Source of the DNA: Amoebophrya sp. AT5.2
Lineage: Eukaryota > Sar > Dinophyceae > Syndiniales > Amoebophryaceae
NCBI GenBank assembly: GCA_005223375.1
Contig: RXOD01004145.1
Coordinates: 1 to 27,695, forward strand
Length of the DNA: 27,695 nt
Direction: 5' to 3'
Part shown: positions 8,766 through 18,955 of the stretch, piece after piece
Layout: each line of letters opens with the position of its first letter
Position numbering within the stretch: the first letter of the stretch is position 1
Translations under genes and position numbers: made by a program
Notes under the pieces: generated by a model
Told to the model about the DNA's origin: nothing
The model's input: only the letters and a program-made list of their open reading frames with translations
Database searches by the model: none

Positions 8766-9708
8766 GTAGAGTTTCGAAAAATTCAAATTTTTGTCTTTCT
8801 ACTATTGTACCTCCCAGGTGGAACAGGATCATAGAGATTTAGATACTTCTGTGCTGCTGCAGTATTTTTCAAAAATTTTGTGGTAGCAGCTTACCCTAAA
8901 ACCTGGTTAACGAAGTGTAAGCGTGGTTTGCAGCCCGTGATGAATTTCCCCAGTTACATTTAGATACTGTGCCTACGTGAACGTGTCCAGAATTTTGCGT
9001 TGGTCGTTAGCGCGTCTACTTACTCGCATTTCTGAAGCCATCCTTCGGAAGCTGCAGGTTTCCTTACCCTGTCCCTGAAAGAATTGCTTTGGATGATCTA
9101 CTAACCTACGTACAATCTCTTCTTACCCACCTACTGATTGGTTGTAGACTCACAGCCCGAGCGTGCTTCGATTTTGCCGGTGCAGCAGGTGGGTACTTGC
9201 GTGCTTCCAAAAGGAAATCCTCCATGACGACGCATACATACGGCGTCGCATGACCATGACGCCAGCAAATGCATACCATTCTTGTCGATGAGGATGACAA
9301 CGCAAAAAGAGCTTCAATTTCCTGAAGACACGGCGACGAAAAGCAGAAGTGCGCAGTCCGGGCGAGCCGTTTTTATGTGCACGCCACCCACGAGCGCGAT
9401 TACAAATTCTTGTTTCTAAAGACAAAGAGCGAGACGACGAGCGATTGTTTTTCTTCTTGTCTACAACGTAGTCCTTGGCATTGATGCTTTTGCTACATTG
9501 ATTCATTTGATGAGCACGCTGGGGCTGGTACGAAGCAGCACGCGTACAGAGAGATGACGATGGCGATAAGAATCGTTCTCCTTGGGAGGCCTCCGTCGCT
9601 TACTCCCCTAAATTCACCTGCTGCAAATCGCTATGAAGTACTTAGCTCGACTTTCAACGTAGACGTACACGCAGACAGAGGACGTACTGTACATCTCATT
9701 TGGTGAAA
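8766..9708. other. Intergenic, about 0.94 kb, nothing recognised
   Basis: A 118-codon antisense frame (9150-9506) is Arg/Ser-rich without motifs and looks like chance. No RNA gene, long repeat or mobile-element end was seen. The downstream end carries the presumed leader of the ORF at 9709. Confidence 0.4.
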
Positions 9709-10377
9709 ATGCCGCCTTCTCCTGCGGAGCAGCAGCATCCAGACCGCGAGGAACGATGGGTCACGGTCGATCTTCAGAGCGGCTTCCAACTTCGGTACAA
9801 GGCGACCTATTCGCGAAATTCACCGTTTCTCTCAACATCTTCGTCGACGTCAGCAGCTCCTGATGCTGCCTCTGCACCGAAGGACGAGATCAGCCATCAA
9901 ATCGTTTCTCCCGCTTCACCAAAACCGATGGGCACGTCACCGCGGAGGAACAAGGGCAAAGAAACCGCGTCCGCTTGTTTGATGGACGACAATCAAAACG
10001 TGCTGGACATTCGAGTCGGCGACGGCGCCTGGCTGCGATGGGGAAAAGAAAGCTTTGTGAAGAAGATCGACGTTTCCGAGCAAAATTCGCGGGTCGAGGC
10101 GGAGTTGGTGGACGATCTAGTTGCGGGGGACTTCGACCAAGCCGCCTCTCCGTCGACGGTTGCAGGTGGCGCAGGAAGTAGTTTGACACCTGTTGATGCG
10201 AATAAAGAGGGGTGGAGCAAGAGTAGTTCGGGAGAAGATCGGGGCGGAGCAGAGGCAGCACGCGGCACAGGGGAGATGAGTAGACGGGGTACTAGCGCCA
10301 CGGCAGCGAAAGGCAGGCGGTCCAGCGTCGTGGCAAATCAAGTTGCAAAACACTTCGCACTCAGCATTACAGGCTGA
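9709..10377 (+). CDS. Unknown Ser/Ala-rich protein
   Basis: An ORF from ATG 9709 to the stop at 10377 encodes 222 residues. An in-frame TTG-GTG-AAA precedes the ATG but no better start is seen. Residues about 16-35 (RWVTVDLQSGFQLRYKATYS) and 100-135 (NVLDIRVGDGAWLRWGKESF and following) look folded and beta-rich, separated and followed by Ser/Ala/Gly-rich low-complexity sequence with basic patches (RRGTS, KGRRSS) that could be phosphorylation sites. The VTVDL...RYKATY and LDIRVGDGAWLRWG segments resemble a small barrel or SH3/PWWP-type fold only in general character; no family is claimed. Neighbours on both sides are co-oriented. It may be one exon of a longer gene, since stretches on both sides lack other features. 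Confidence 0.5.
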   Translation: MPPSPAEQQHPDREERWVTVDLQSGFQLRYKATYSRNSPFLSTSSSTSAAPDAASAPKDEISHQIVSPASPKPMGTSPRRNKGKETASACLMDDNQNVLDIRVGDGAWLRWGKESFVKKIDVSEQNSRVEAELVDDLVAGDFDQAASPSTVAGGAGSSLTPVDANKEGWSKSSSGEDRGGAEAARGTGEMSRRGTSATAAKGRRSSVVANQVAKHFALSITG

Positions 10378-11349
10378 AGAGGTGGCGGCGCCGTAAAGAA
10401 GCTTATTTCCGATCGATTTTATTAATGTAAATGTAGCGCTCCGATCGAGGTAGTAGTTCTTGTTTCATCACGTCCGATTAAAAAAAAGAAAAAGTAGCTC
10501 GACTTCAGATTAAGTATAGGTAAGAAAATAAACGTAAGAAGAGTGCCGGGCCAGAGCGTAAGAAGAAAGCCGCACTAAAGTCGTAACGAAACACAGACAT
10601 ACTCCCGGCGAATTTTAGCAGCTCCAGACTGCATTCGCATTGACAACAACAGCAAGAAAATAAAAACATGTAGCCAGTAGTGGCTTTGGCTTCAATGCGT
10701 TTTAGTTCGTTTGTTTTGCTTTCCGTGCTACAGCAAGGTGAAGAACAAGTGGATTGATACGAAGTGATGAAATGATGCGCACCTCCTGCCACAGCTGCGC
10801 GGCGTAGTTCATCGATCTTCTGCACCTCCATAGTATCTGACGAGTAATCGTGACGAGTGCAAGTGCTGCTTCATTCAGCTAGGTCACCTGTACACAAAAT
10901 TTGAGTGGTCGAACAGAAACACAAGTACACACGACTGTGATTCAGTATGCCGGACGGGAAGGAACAATATCGCACACATCATTTTTCGGGCAAAGAGCAC
11001 GGCATCAGTGGTCACGTGTTCGAGGGTTGAGGCGATCAGTCACCGCGGGGGTCGAGCACGGCATAATTTGGCTCGGGGGTGACGCTCAGGGAACTACTAG
11101 TACGCCTTGATCGGGTTCGGGATCGGAATAGGATCATACAACTAAAAAACTTCGCGAAAGAAATGTAAAGTAGGTGGAGATTGCAGCACTACTTCAACTT
11201 CAAGTAGATGTAGCTGTGCATCTTTTGTATTTGTTTTCCGTGATGTTGCGCGCTTACCAGCAAAAAAGGCTCTTGGGCTGATTTTCAAAGATCGTGAGCC
11301 TGACAAGATGCAGATACAAGCTTAGTGTGCCTTCCGCTGATTCAGCAAG
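10378..11349. other. Intergenic region before the ABC transporter gene
   Basis: No convincing ORF. GAGCACGGCAT is repeated at 10995-11005 and 11054-11064 in a short GC-rich island (about 10980-11120) between AT-rich flanks, with short flanking similarities (ATCAGT, GTCAC). This could be a structured RNA or a regulatory block, but I cannot identify it. The last bases lead to the start at 11350 (AAGATGGCT). Confidence 0.4.
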
Positions 11350-14300
11350 ATGGCTTGGTGCATATTTGCGCTGTTTGACCGGCGCGCGTTTCGCAACGCG
11401 GTGCTTGGGGTTTTCGCGCTTGATATCTTCATGCAGTTTGTGGCTGCGGTGTGGGCGGGAATAACGAATTCATCCTTCCACAAGGGCGCAGCAGACCTCT
11501 TCCTTTTGGCCCTGTTGCGTGCTGCTCTCGCCGCACTGATATCGTATTGTTTATATGTGGTATATTGACTTTCAAGTCACTGTTTTCTCTTTACTGGGGC
11601 TCGACTTCACAGTCAGTATATCAGATTCGGAGAGGACAGAGGACAATCATTCATTTCGTTCCGCCCATCGCTAAATCTCACATGCCCATCCTCGTGCAGG
11701 CTCATCGCGATCTCATGGTGGCGGCGCGGCATGCGGCACGCCAAGCGCCACATCGAGAGTCCGTCGTCGGATGAGGATAACATCGTTTGCACAACGGCCG
11801 GTCCTGCGGTGGACGATGGGCCATCAACCGGCACAGGTACTACAGCAGGTGTTAACTACGACGCAGACCCGCCGAGCGCCGTCTCAGATGCTGATGCGGC
11901 TAGCACAGCCGTCTCATCCAGCGCGAGCTCCGAGGAGCTGCGGCTCCTCGCGGTGGACGATCGCCCCGCAGTCGAGGGGCTTGGCGAGAAGCTCCACCCG
12001 CCCACCAGTTCCGGTGAGGACGATAACGCCGTCGCTGAGAACCCCGTGGAGAAAAAGAAGCGTTACATCAAGGGCGTGAAACAGTCCGATTTGCGGAAAG
12101 CGGTGTTGATTTACGTCCTGTTCATGCTCTGCTTTGCGATGAGCGTGTACACGGGCGTGAAGACGGTGGTGTTTGATCTGGCGATTGACGATGCGAAAAC
12201 CAGCCTGATGGCCGTCGAGCTCGAGAGTGGTCGGCTGCGCAATCCTCTAGACCACGTCGTGGATAGGGATACGGATACCGTTACCGACACGACGGACCGC
12301 GACGTGGAAATAAGTCTCTTCCAGAGGAGTCAGGAATATGTAGTCGCGACCCCGACAAAGAGCGGCTCGCCGCAGCTAATGCTGCCTCAGGCGGCCTCCG
12401 ACAGGGCACACCAGCAGAGAAACGAGCGGGAAGATCATGCTGGCTCTTCACATCAAAACGACGACGAAGAGACCGACACCCAATACCACTCCATCTTTCT
12501 CAACTACCTGTTGGGCGTCGGCGTTTTCTTCATCAATGTCGAGTTTTTTTTGCTCCGGGATTTCATCAACGAGATGACGAAGGAGGATGGCGAACTGGTG
12601 AAGCGACTGCACCCGCATCCTCTCTTTTTCGAGGTGAACCTCCAGTGCCACAATTGCGACGTTTGCCACGAGAAAACGCAAAAGCCCTACTTCGAGGCGT
12701 ACCGTTGCCGCACCTGCGATTTCGACTTGTGCCCGCGCTGCTACAAGCGCAAGGACAATGCGAATTTTAAGGGCGTGGCGTTTCGGGAGTACAGCGCGGG
12801 GAGTGCTGCTGGGGGCTTGGCGGGACCACTTGCCGGTGACAAGAAGGACGACGAGTCCTCGGGAAGCACGTCCCTGACCACTTACGGCTACTTCAAGAAG
12901 TGCATCGAGATGTGCTTCGAGTGCTGGCCGACGATGCTACTGGCGACCGGATCCCTGGTCGTGTGCCAGGTGCTTACACTAATGGCGCCAAACCTGCAGG
13001 GGCAGATCTTCGACGCAATCATCGGGAAAGCAAAAAAGGCGGAAGATTTGGGGGGCGTGGGCGGGCCGCTCGTGGTGGACACGGAGGTACTACTGTAAGC
13101 TAAAGCTTTAGCTGGTGCGCCACACCCACATCAGCATCACTTTTAGTTTGAGTCCCTTGTTGAGGTCGACTGATTTTTACTCAAAGAATAAACCATCTAC
13201 ATCTTCAGTCGCTCAAGCAGATGCTGGATCCTTACGCGCTCTTCATCGAGCCCCTCGTGGACTTTAGCGCCATGATTCTTCCCGACGGCCAGGACAGTAA
13301 TTCCAACCTGCACGACGTCGACGCCCTCCACTTCCACGACGCTCCCTCTCCGCCCTCCATCCATCCCGACGTGGCTCGCTTTCGAGTCGTGATGCGGCTC
13401 TACGTCGTCGTCAACGTGCTCTCCGGCCTGTTCAACGGGTTGCGCTCGCTCGGCATCGAGCTTTCCATGCGGTCTTTAGCGGCGATCACGCGCCGCCGCC
13501 TGTTCCACGCCATGATCCAAATCGACATACCGCACTTTGACGCCATGCACACGGGACAGCTGCTCTCCAGGCTCACGAACGACGTTTCGGCGATGGTGAG
13601 CCCGCTTTCAACGATAATGAACGACCTGGTATCGAACGCTATCCTCCTCGTCGGCGGCACCTTCATGGCCTTCTTCACAAGCTGGAAGCTGTCCATATTG
13701 GGCATCTGCGTGGTGCCGCCAATCACTTTCATCTATCGGGTATACTCGCGGTGGGCGCGTCAGATCAACAGAGGCATCTGGCAGGCGTACGGCGATAGCA
13801 ACTCGGTATTCGAATTTTTGGTAGAAGTGATACGACGTCTGCTACGTGTGAATCAATGAAATATGAAACTGTACGAATACGAACTGTAAAACGTAAACGT
13901 CGAAAGCTTCGCAAAGATAAAGTCTGATGGACTTGGACTTGACATTAACCTGACGAGGAACATGATCATGAAGGGCTGATGAAAACGATGCACCATCTGG
14001 GTATTTTCCTCGGTCGATCAGATCGCGAGCGAGGCAATTTCCAACATCCGGACTGTGCGGGCTTTTGCTGCCGAGGACTACGAAATCGGTCGGTATGACG
14101 AGGGCGTCAACGTCGCGCTGAAGTACGGCACCAAAAACGCGTACGTCGGCGCCTCCGTGCAGGCCTTCTCGAGCTACATGAATCTGTTCACGGCGATTTT
14201 GATCCTCTGGTACGGCGGCACCGCCGTGATCGACCAAGAGACCAACGGATCTGGGGGGGACCCCAGCTCCGCCACGCACAACCAGTTGACGATCGGGGGC

Positions 14301-16122
14301 CTAATCACGTTTCAGCTGTACTGGAACCTGATGAACTCGGCGTTTTTGAACCTCTCCAACGTGTTCAACCAGCTGATCCGGGCGAGCTCCGCGGCAGAGA
14401 GGGTTTTTCAGATCATCGACGCGACGAATATGCGATGGGACCAGGAGCTGGTAAGAAAGTGGGTACGTCGTGGTAAGGAGTGAAATTTCTTGGGGGCTCT
14501 TCGCGAGGTTCGCCTGTGGTGATCCTGAGAAAAGCTCTGCAGTAGGAAGACGAAGAGGAGCCTGCAGCTCAGCTTTTCGCACGCACCCCTGCCCCACCCT
14601 ATAGCTCAGCTGACATCAACAAAACGCCTTCCTAAAAGTGCCCTCTTTTGCCCTGCTGCTTTCTTGTTCAGGTCCTATCACCAGTCTAGTCAGTGGCTTT
14701 CCTTTTGCCTTTAGACCAATTGCCTCTACAACCTCCCGATGTATTGGCTCACCTCTCAACGAGGACGCGACCCCCTGCAACGAGGACTTGCGCTTGCCAA
14801 TGCAACCTGGTCCTGGTATAACGAAGGACAAGGCGAACTTGGTGAAGACGGAAGTTCCGACAGGCCTGAACACGATGCAGGGCAGCGGCAGCAGCGCGAG
14901 GGTGATGGAAAGCTTCCAGCGGGCGCGGAGCGTGGTGCTCCGCTGGTTTACTGGCTTCCGGGGACGAGGAATAGGAGGTGCCAGTGGAGCTGCAGATGCG
15001 GGGCTGCAGGGGGAGCAGTCTGAGTCACCAAGCACCGCTCACGCCAGCGAAGGAGCGCAGCCCGCGAGTCGCCCGAGCGTCAGCTCGCCAACGATAGTGC
15101 GTGGAGAGCCTCTACTGTCGGAAAAAGAGCGCGAGCTGGGCGACTTGCTCACGAGTCCGAGTCCGCCAACCTCTGCGCGAAGCTCGCTTAACAGCGAGAC
15201 GTCGATGTCGTCGGTCTCGGTGGTGACGGTATCCGAACACACAGATGGTGGAGATAACCCGACCACGTCCACGGGAAGAAGTGCGGCCGCATCATCAAGT
15301 TCCAGTTCCCAAAAGAAGTTCCTCCCCGTGGCGTCCACCGGCGGCGAGATCGAGTTGGAAAACGTGCACTTCAAGTACGCCACTCGCCCCGAGAATCCCG
15401 TTTTGAACGGCATCAACCTAAAGCTGCGGCCCAACACGGTTACCGCGCTGGTGGGGAAGTCCGGCGGCGGCAAGTCGACCGTGATTCACCTGCTGCTGAA
15501 GTTCTACGACCCAACGTCCGGGCGCATCCTCCTGGACGGGCGGGACATGAACGCCTTGAACGCCCAGGACGTGCGGAATTTCATCGGCCTCGTCGCGCAG
15601 GACACGCAGCTGTTCGCGAGTTCCATCCTGGACAACTTGCTCTACGGGTTGCCGAACCGGGAAACCATCCCGACCGCGGCCGTGGTGGAGGCGTGCAAAC
15701 TGGCAAACGCGCACGAGTTCATCATGGAGACGGAGGACAAGTACCAGACGCGGGTGGGGGAAAAGGGGGTGATGCTGTCCGGCGGCCAGAAACAGAGACT
15801 GGCGCTGGCGCGGTGCTTCCTGCGAAAACCAAAACTGCTGTTTCTGGACGAAGCGACGTCGGCCCTGGACGCCGAGAACGAAGCGCTGGTGCAGGAGGGG
15901 ATCGACCGCCTTTTGCAGCAGTGCGAGTCGACGGTGTTGCTCATTGCGCACAGACTCTCGACGGTGATGAACGCGGACCAGATCGCGGTGATATCGGGGG
16001 GCGAGATCGTGGAGCTGGGGGACCACAAAAGCCTGGTCGCGCTGGAGAAGTGGAACGAAGAGGAAGGAGCCATGAAGAAAGGCATCTACGCACGGCTGGT
16101 GGACCGACAGATGAAGCTATGA
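11350..16122 (+). CDS. ABCB/TAP-like half transporter with embedded ZZ-type zinc finger
   Basis: Five exons give 1362 residues in one frame: 11350-11543, 11700-13086, 13209-13805, 14013-14472 and 14672-16122. An N-terminal membrane part has predicted helices at about 13-36, 48-72, 197-220 and 332-352. A ZZ-type zinc finger follows at about 380-418 (CHNCDVCHEK, YRCRTCDFDLCPRCY). The core six-helix domain starts near 460 (LTLMAPNLQGQIFDAI) and ends near 865; HTGQLLSRLTND and AISNIRTVRAFAAED are typical exporter loops. A Ser/Thr-rich linker of about 220 residues leads to the nucleotide-binding domain: Walker A GKSGGGKST (about 1142), Q-loop LVAQDTQLF, signature LSGGQKQRLALARC (about 1248), Walker B LLFLDEATSALD and H-loop AHRLST (about 1305). 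One TMD plus one NBD means it should dimerise. The layout with extra N-terminal helices recalls TAP/TAPL (ABCB9) peptide exporters of endolysosomal or ER membranes; substrate and location are inference. Introns 1, 2 and 4 are GT-AG; intron 3 is not. Confidence 0.92.
13098..13113. repeat. 16-nt perfect palindrome in an ABC-gene intron
   Basis: AGCTAAAGCTTTAGCT is its own reverse complement and lies 11 nt after the donor of the 122-nt GT-AG intron 13087-13208. It may be chance, a cruciform-prone site, or a relic of an inserted element. Confidence 0.6.
13806..14012 (+). other. Non-canonical intron (207 nt) bounded by CTCGGT direct repeats
   Basis: The exporter motif requires NSVDQIASEAISNIRTV, which is obtained only if about 207 nt between 13802 and 14014 are removed; the segment holds in-frame stops. 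CTCGGT occurs at 13802-13807 and at 14009-14014, so the splice can be drawn at any of seven equivalent positions, and none gives GT-AG (the closest is GT...CG). The upstream exon ends in phase 0 and the frame is kept exactly. Repeat-bounded non-canonical introns are known from Amoebophrya-type genomes. Confidence 0.85.
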
Positions 16123-16578
16123 CGGTATTTTCTGCTAAAAATACGCGGAGGTCAACTGATGTTAAAGTTAAATGGAAATGAAAATTAAATGCGGCGGCCA
16201 GTTTGGTCCTGGATTAGGATTTATCCACGAAGGCTAAATTACCTGCGGGGCTGTTTGAAATGGGCAGACAACCATAGTTAGATAGGCGGAGCTGTCACGC
16301 AGCATTGCTTTCTGATTCTGCCGCGGCCTTCCTTGTGGTTCTAGTCTAGGACTGGACATACACATAGACATTCGATCATCTTCTAGGCAGTTGGCACTTT
16401 AGGTTTAGGAATGATGACGTAGTATCAATCCCCTACCTTCACCTAATGGCGCATCTCTGAAACTGAAGCTGAACAGCCCAGCGCTTCGCGCCGGGCGGTC
16501 AGAGCGCGGGGGGGTTTCGCAGTTCCCCACTTTCGTAGCAGTAGTTCCCCGCTTTCTTAGCAGCAACCCCTTTCATAG
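16123..16578. other. Region between the ABC gene and a probable terminal exon
   Basis: Contains the 3' flank of the ABC gene and probably the 5' exon and intron of the gene ending at 16767. No start exon can be chosen: the short frame after ATG 16171 (about 22 codons) is one candidate. Its last 56 nt hold three near-copies of a pyrimidine-AG motif (16523-16538, 16545-16560, 16565-16578). Confidence 0.4.
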
Positions 16579-16767
16579 AAGCGCGACGCAAACGTGATCG
16601 ACGAAGAAAAGCTGGACGTGGTAAAATCTGCGTCGAGCGGGTCGCTGGCAGGTACGGGGGGCGCGACCGCGGCCGGTGCAGGCGCAAAGAAGGGCGGACG
16701 GGGCGGAGGGAAAAGCGCCGGAGGGCAGAAAAACAAAACAGAAATCGATGAGCTGTTCGATGAGTAA
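16579..16767 (+). CDS. Probable C-terminal exon of a small basic/Gly-rich protein
   Basis: Following a strong acceptor (CCCCTTTCATAG ending 16578), an open frame of 62 codons encodes KRDANVIDEEKLDVVKSASS, then a Gly/Ala/Lys-rich stretch and the ending KTEIDELFDE before TAA at 16765-16767. The third positions are GC-rich as in the confident exons, and the acidic EIDELF end recalls the EIDDIF-type motif of small eukaryotic proteins such as the DUF1764 group, though this is only a resemblance. A stop codon immediately precedes the acceptor in frame, so an upstream exon must supply the start, and I could not locate it. It may instead be an alternative 3' end of a neighbouring transcript. Confidence 0.4.
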   Translation, partial: KRDANVIDEEKLDVVKSASSGSLAGTGGATAAGAGAKKGGRGGGKSAGGQKNKTEIDELFDE

Positions 16768-17845
16768 AGGAAAACGCGCACGGCACGCCTACGGCTACGG
16801 CGAATCAAATGAATCTAGTTGGGGGGATCGATTAGCATTAGGTTTTGAGCTGCTTGCAGCAGCTTGTGATTGTGTAGGCCTTGAGTGTGTAGTTGGAGAG
16901 ATGCTCTACATCATCTTGCGGGATCCTACACCGACCTGCGCGACCGCGACGGCCTACTACTTTTGTTCATGGGAAACACATCACGATCAACTTCACCTGT
17001 ACGCTCCCGCAGTACAGATAGATTTACCAAAAATGTCACTACGACCACGAATCGTGCTTGAGACTGCTACTGTGAATGTACCACCACCAGCTTTTCCAGG
17101 GCTCACTTTCTCTACTTACTTTGGTCGGTTGCTGGGGACGGCTTCAACGTACCACCTCATGCATCGTTACCTACCCAAGAAACGTCACAAGCACGAACTC
17201 CTCGCGCAGAAGTTTTATTCGCAATTACAACGGGTACGGGTAGGAGGGCAGCCCTCGTGCAGAATCAAATGAACGCGCCGGCCGAAACGGATGGCAAAGT
17301 CATCGCCGGTGAAAGGAGGAGCCGTGACACAACATGCATCCTCGCACTCGCGCACATCTTCCAGGTGACTCCTTCTCCTGAACGAACATGGTCTTGACAT
17401 GCACTCCTGATGCAGAACGTTGAGCTGACTTCTGGCAGACGGCCAAGTGAAGTTCTTGATTCGCCAAGGTTGACCTGCTCGCAAATTCTGATTTCGATTT
17501 TATTTTTATACGTAGAAAGAAACTCGTGTCAGAGAGAGAGAGAGAGAGAGATAGAGAAGTCGACGAGAGAAGTGCTACTTCGCTCGACGTGTTGCTCACA
17601 GCCCACCTGCTCGTGGCCTGACAGTCCACCTCGTGGCCCTATCGTATTCTTTTTCTTTGTATTTTTCATTTTCACTGGATCTTTCGGATAATGACAATGA
17701 GCATGAACTCACTGTCAAGTAGGAAAAGCGAAAACCCTACTTTTGCACCTGCTTCGGCTTTTATCTTCAATCTCAGACATCACCATCTCTAAGTCGTTTG
17801 TCGTTTTTTTTTTCCAGCATTCGCAATTCGCATCGTACACATGCC
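16768..17845. other. Intergenic, about 1.08 kb, no supported gene
   Basis: A 198-codon forward frame (16676-17272) begins inside the exon at 16579-16767 in a different phase and has no motif; I treat it as chance. An (AG)10 microsatellite lies at 17531-17550. A strong acceptor-like pyrimidine tract (T-rich, ending CAG at 17818) lies just before the next gene, so a 5' exon of that gene may sit here. Confidence 0.4.
17531..17550. repeat. (AG)10 microsatellite
   Basis: Ten perfect AG dinucleotides followed by ATAGAGAAG, in intergenic or intronic DNA upstream of the gene at 17846. Confidence 0.95.
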
Positions 17846-18955
17846 ATGCCGCTCTCGTCCACGATTTTCGCGAATCACTTCGGGGACTGCAGCTCTTGTC
17901 CTTCGTTTTCGTCCGTCTCCTCCAGCAGACGCAGGCCTCCTCCAACGAGCTTTCAAGAGGCCGTCATGCCGTTGAAGACCAATGGGAGACCGCTTGTTGA
18001 AAAGATCTTGGATCGATCTGACCCTTCAGCGGCCACCACCGATGCGGGGAACAACAAGAAAAAGCGGAAGGGGCTTCCCTGGTTTCAGGAGGGCAAGCAC
18101 CCCTTCTATTCCCAGGACGACTACTCGTTCCTCCCCAAGCTTCCCTCGGAGGCCCAAAAGCAAGCGCTCACCGCGAAAAGACTGCCGACACGGTTGGAAG
18201 ACGTGCACGCGGACGCGGCGGACACGGCGAAGGAGCTCGCAGACGGCGCCCCATTGGGACCGCCGAAAGACCCGGACAAAATCACGCCGGATTCCACCTT
18301 ACCCGCAACAAAGGGGCTGACGGGACCGCTGAAGGCCCCGGTGGCCTCCGCGTCGCCAAAGGACAAGAACTACTCGACGGAAGCCGCGTTGGCGAAAAAA
18401 CTCGGGCTGAACCTGCAAACGCCGGACGGCGAAGAGAGCGCGGATACGGACGGCAAGCCCACGACGGCGTTCGGGGAGGAGATTTTCGGCCTGAACGAGG
18501 GCGTCGACGAGTCAGAGCTGGAGTCCACCGGTGTGGACGGGGCGCGGCTCTCCCCTGCCCTGATCAAGATGAACAACGACGCTATCCGCGGCAAAAAGGC
18601 CCAAATCCCGATCATCCTGAAGCAGTTCGTGCCCGAGAACCACTCCGTGTTCGGCGGCTTTTGCCCGCAGGGACACCCGAGCTGCATGAAGGCCGGGGCT
18701 TTAGGGTACGACATCGAGCAAGAAGTGCAGCGAGTGGACACGAGCGAACTGCCAACACCGAACGGAGAGATGCTGCTGGGGCCGCGGGATTTGGCGGGAA
18801 TTATGCCACCGGGAATCGGGGGTATGGGCATGGCAGGAAAGGTGAGAGACGATGGTGTGAATATCAGTGGAGACGAGGCGACGCTGAAGCAGATGGGAGG
18901 CTCGGTGCCGGGAGGAGGGGGCGGGGGGACGGAGGAGGCCGAGGAGATGGAATGA
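17846..18955 (+). CDS. Unknown protein of about 369 residues
   Basis: The frame is open from a T-rich acceptor-like tract ending CAG at 17818 to the stop at 18955. The first ATG is 17846; a second in-frame ATG at 17966 (MPLKTNGRPLVEKILDRSD) begins the clearly GC-rich, coding-like part and is an alternative start. From 17846, residues 1-40 are Ser/Arg-rich with few acidic residues and could be an organelle-targeting presequence, or 5' UTR if the second start is used. Other visible segments are basic KKKRKGLPWF (about 72), repeated Pro/Lys/Asp linkers, ALAKKLGLNLQTP (about 180), a segment near 261-285 with two Cys and two His (FCPQGHPSC) that could bind metal, and a Gly-rich acidic tail. It looks soluble; no family is recognised. 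The pyrimidine tract raises the possibility of a missing first exon. Confidence 0.65.
   Translation: MPLSSTIFANHFGDCSSCPSFSSVSSSRRRPPPTSFQEAVMPLKTNGRPLVEKILDRSDPSAATTDAGNNKKKRKGLPWFQEGKHPFYSQDDYSFLPKLPSEAQKQALTAKRLPTRLEDVHADAADTAKELADGAPLGPPKDPDKITPDSTLPATKGLTGPLKAPVASASPKDKNYSTEAALAKKLGLNLQTPDGEESADTDGKPTTAFGEEIFGLNEGVDESELESTGVDGARLSPALIKMNNDAIRGKKAQIPIILKQFVPENHSVFGGFCPQGHPSCMKAGALGYDIEQEVQRVDTSELPTPNGEMLLGPRDLAGIMPPGIGGMGMAGKVRDDGVNISGDEATLKQMGGSVPGGGGGGTEEAEEME

Noticed and set aside
11062..11075. TTTGGCTC string resembling the core of the dinoflagellate spliced leader
   Set aside because: Only about eight contiguous bases match, the leader's 5' half and the donor after it are absent, and there is no repeat context.
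15418..16026. 202-codon antisense ORF opposite the ABC nucleotide-binding domain
   Set aside because: It is the mirror of a strongly conserved exon; its composition reflects codon bias on the other strand.
16676..17272. 198-codon forward ORF after the ABC gene
   Set aside because: It starts inside the more convincing exon 16579-16767 in another phase, has no motif, and its composition changes with the underlying DNA; it is most likely chance.
18370..18831. 153-codon antisense ORF opposite the unknown gene at 17846
   Set aside because: It is a Ser/Pro-rich shadow of a GC-rich forward ORF, with no motif.
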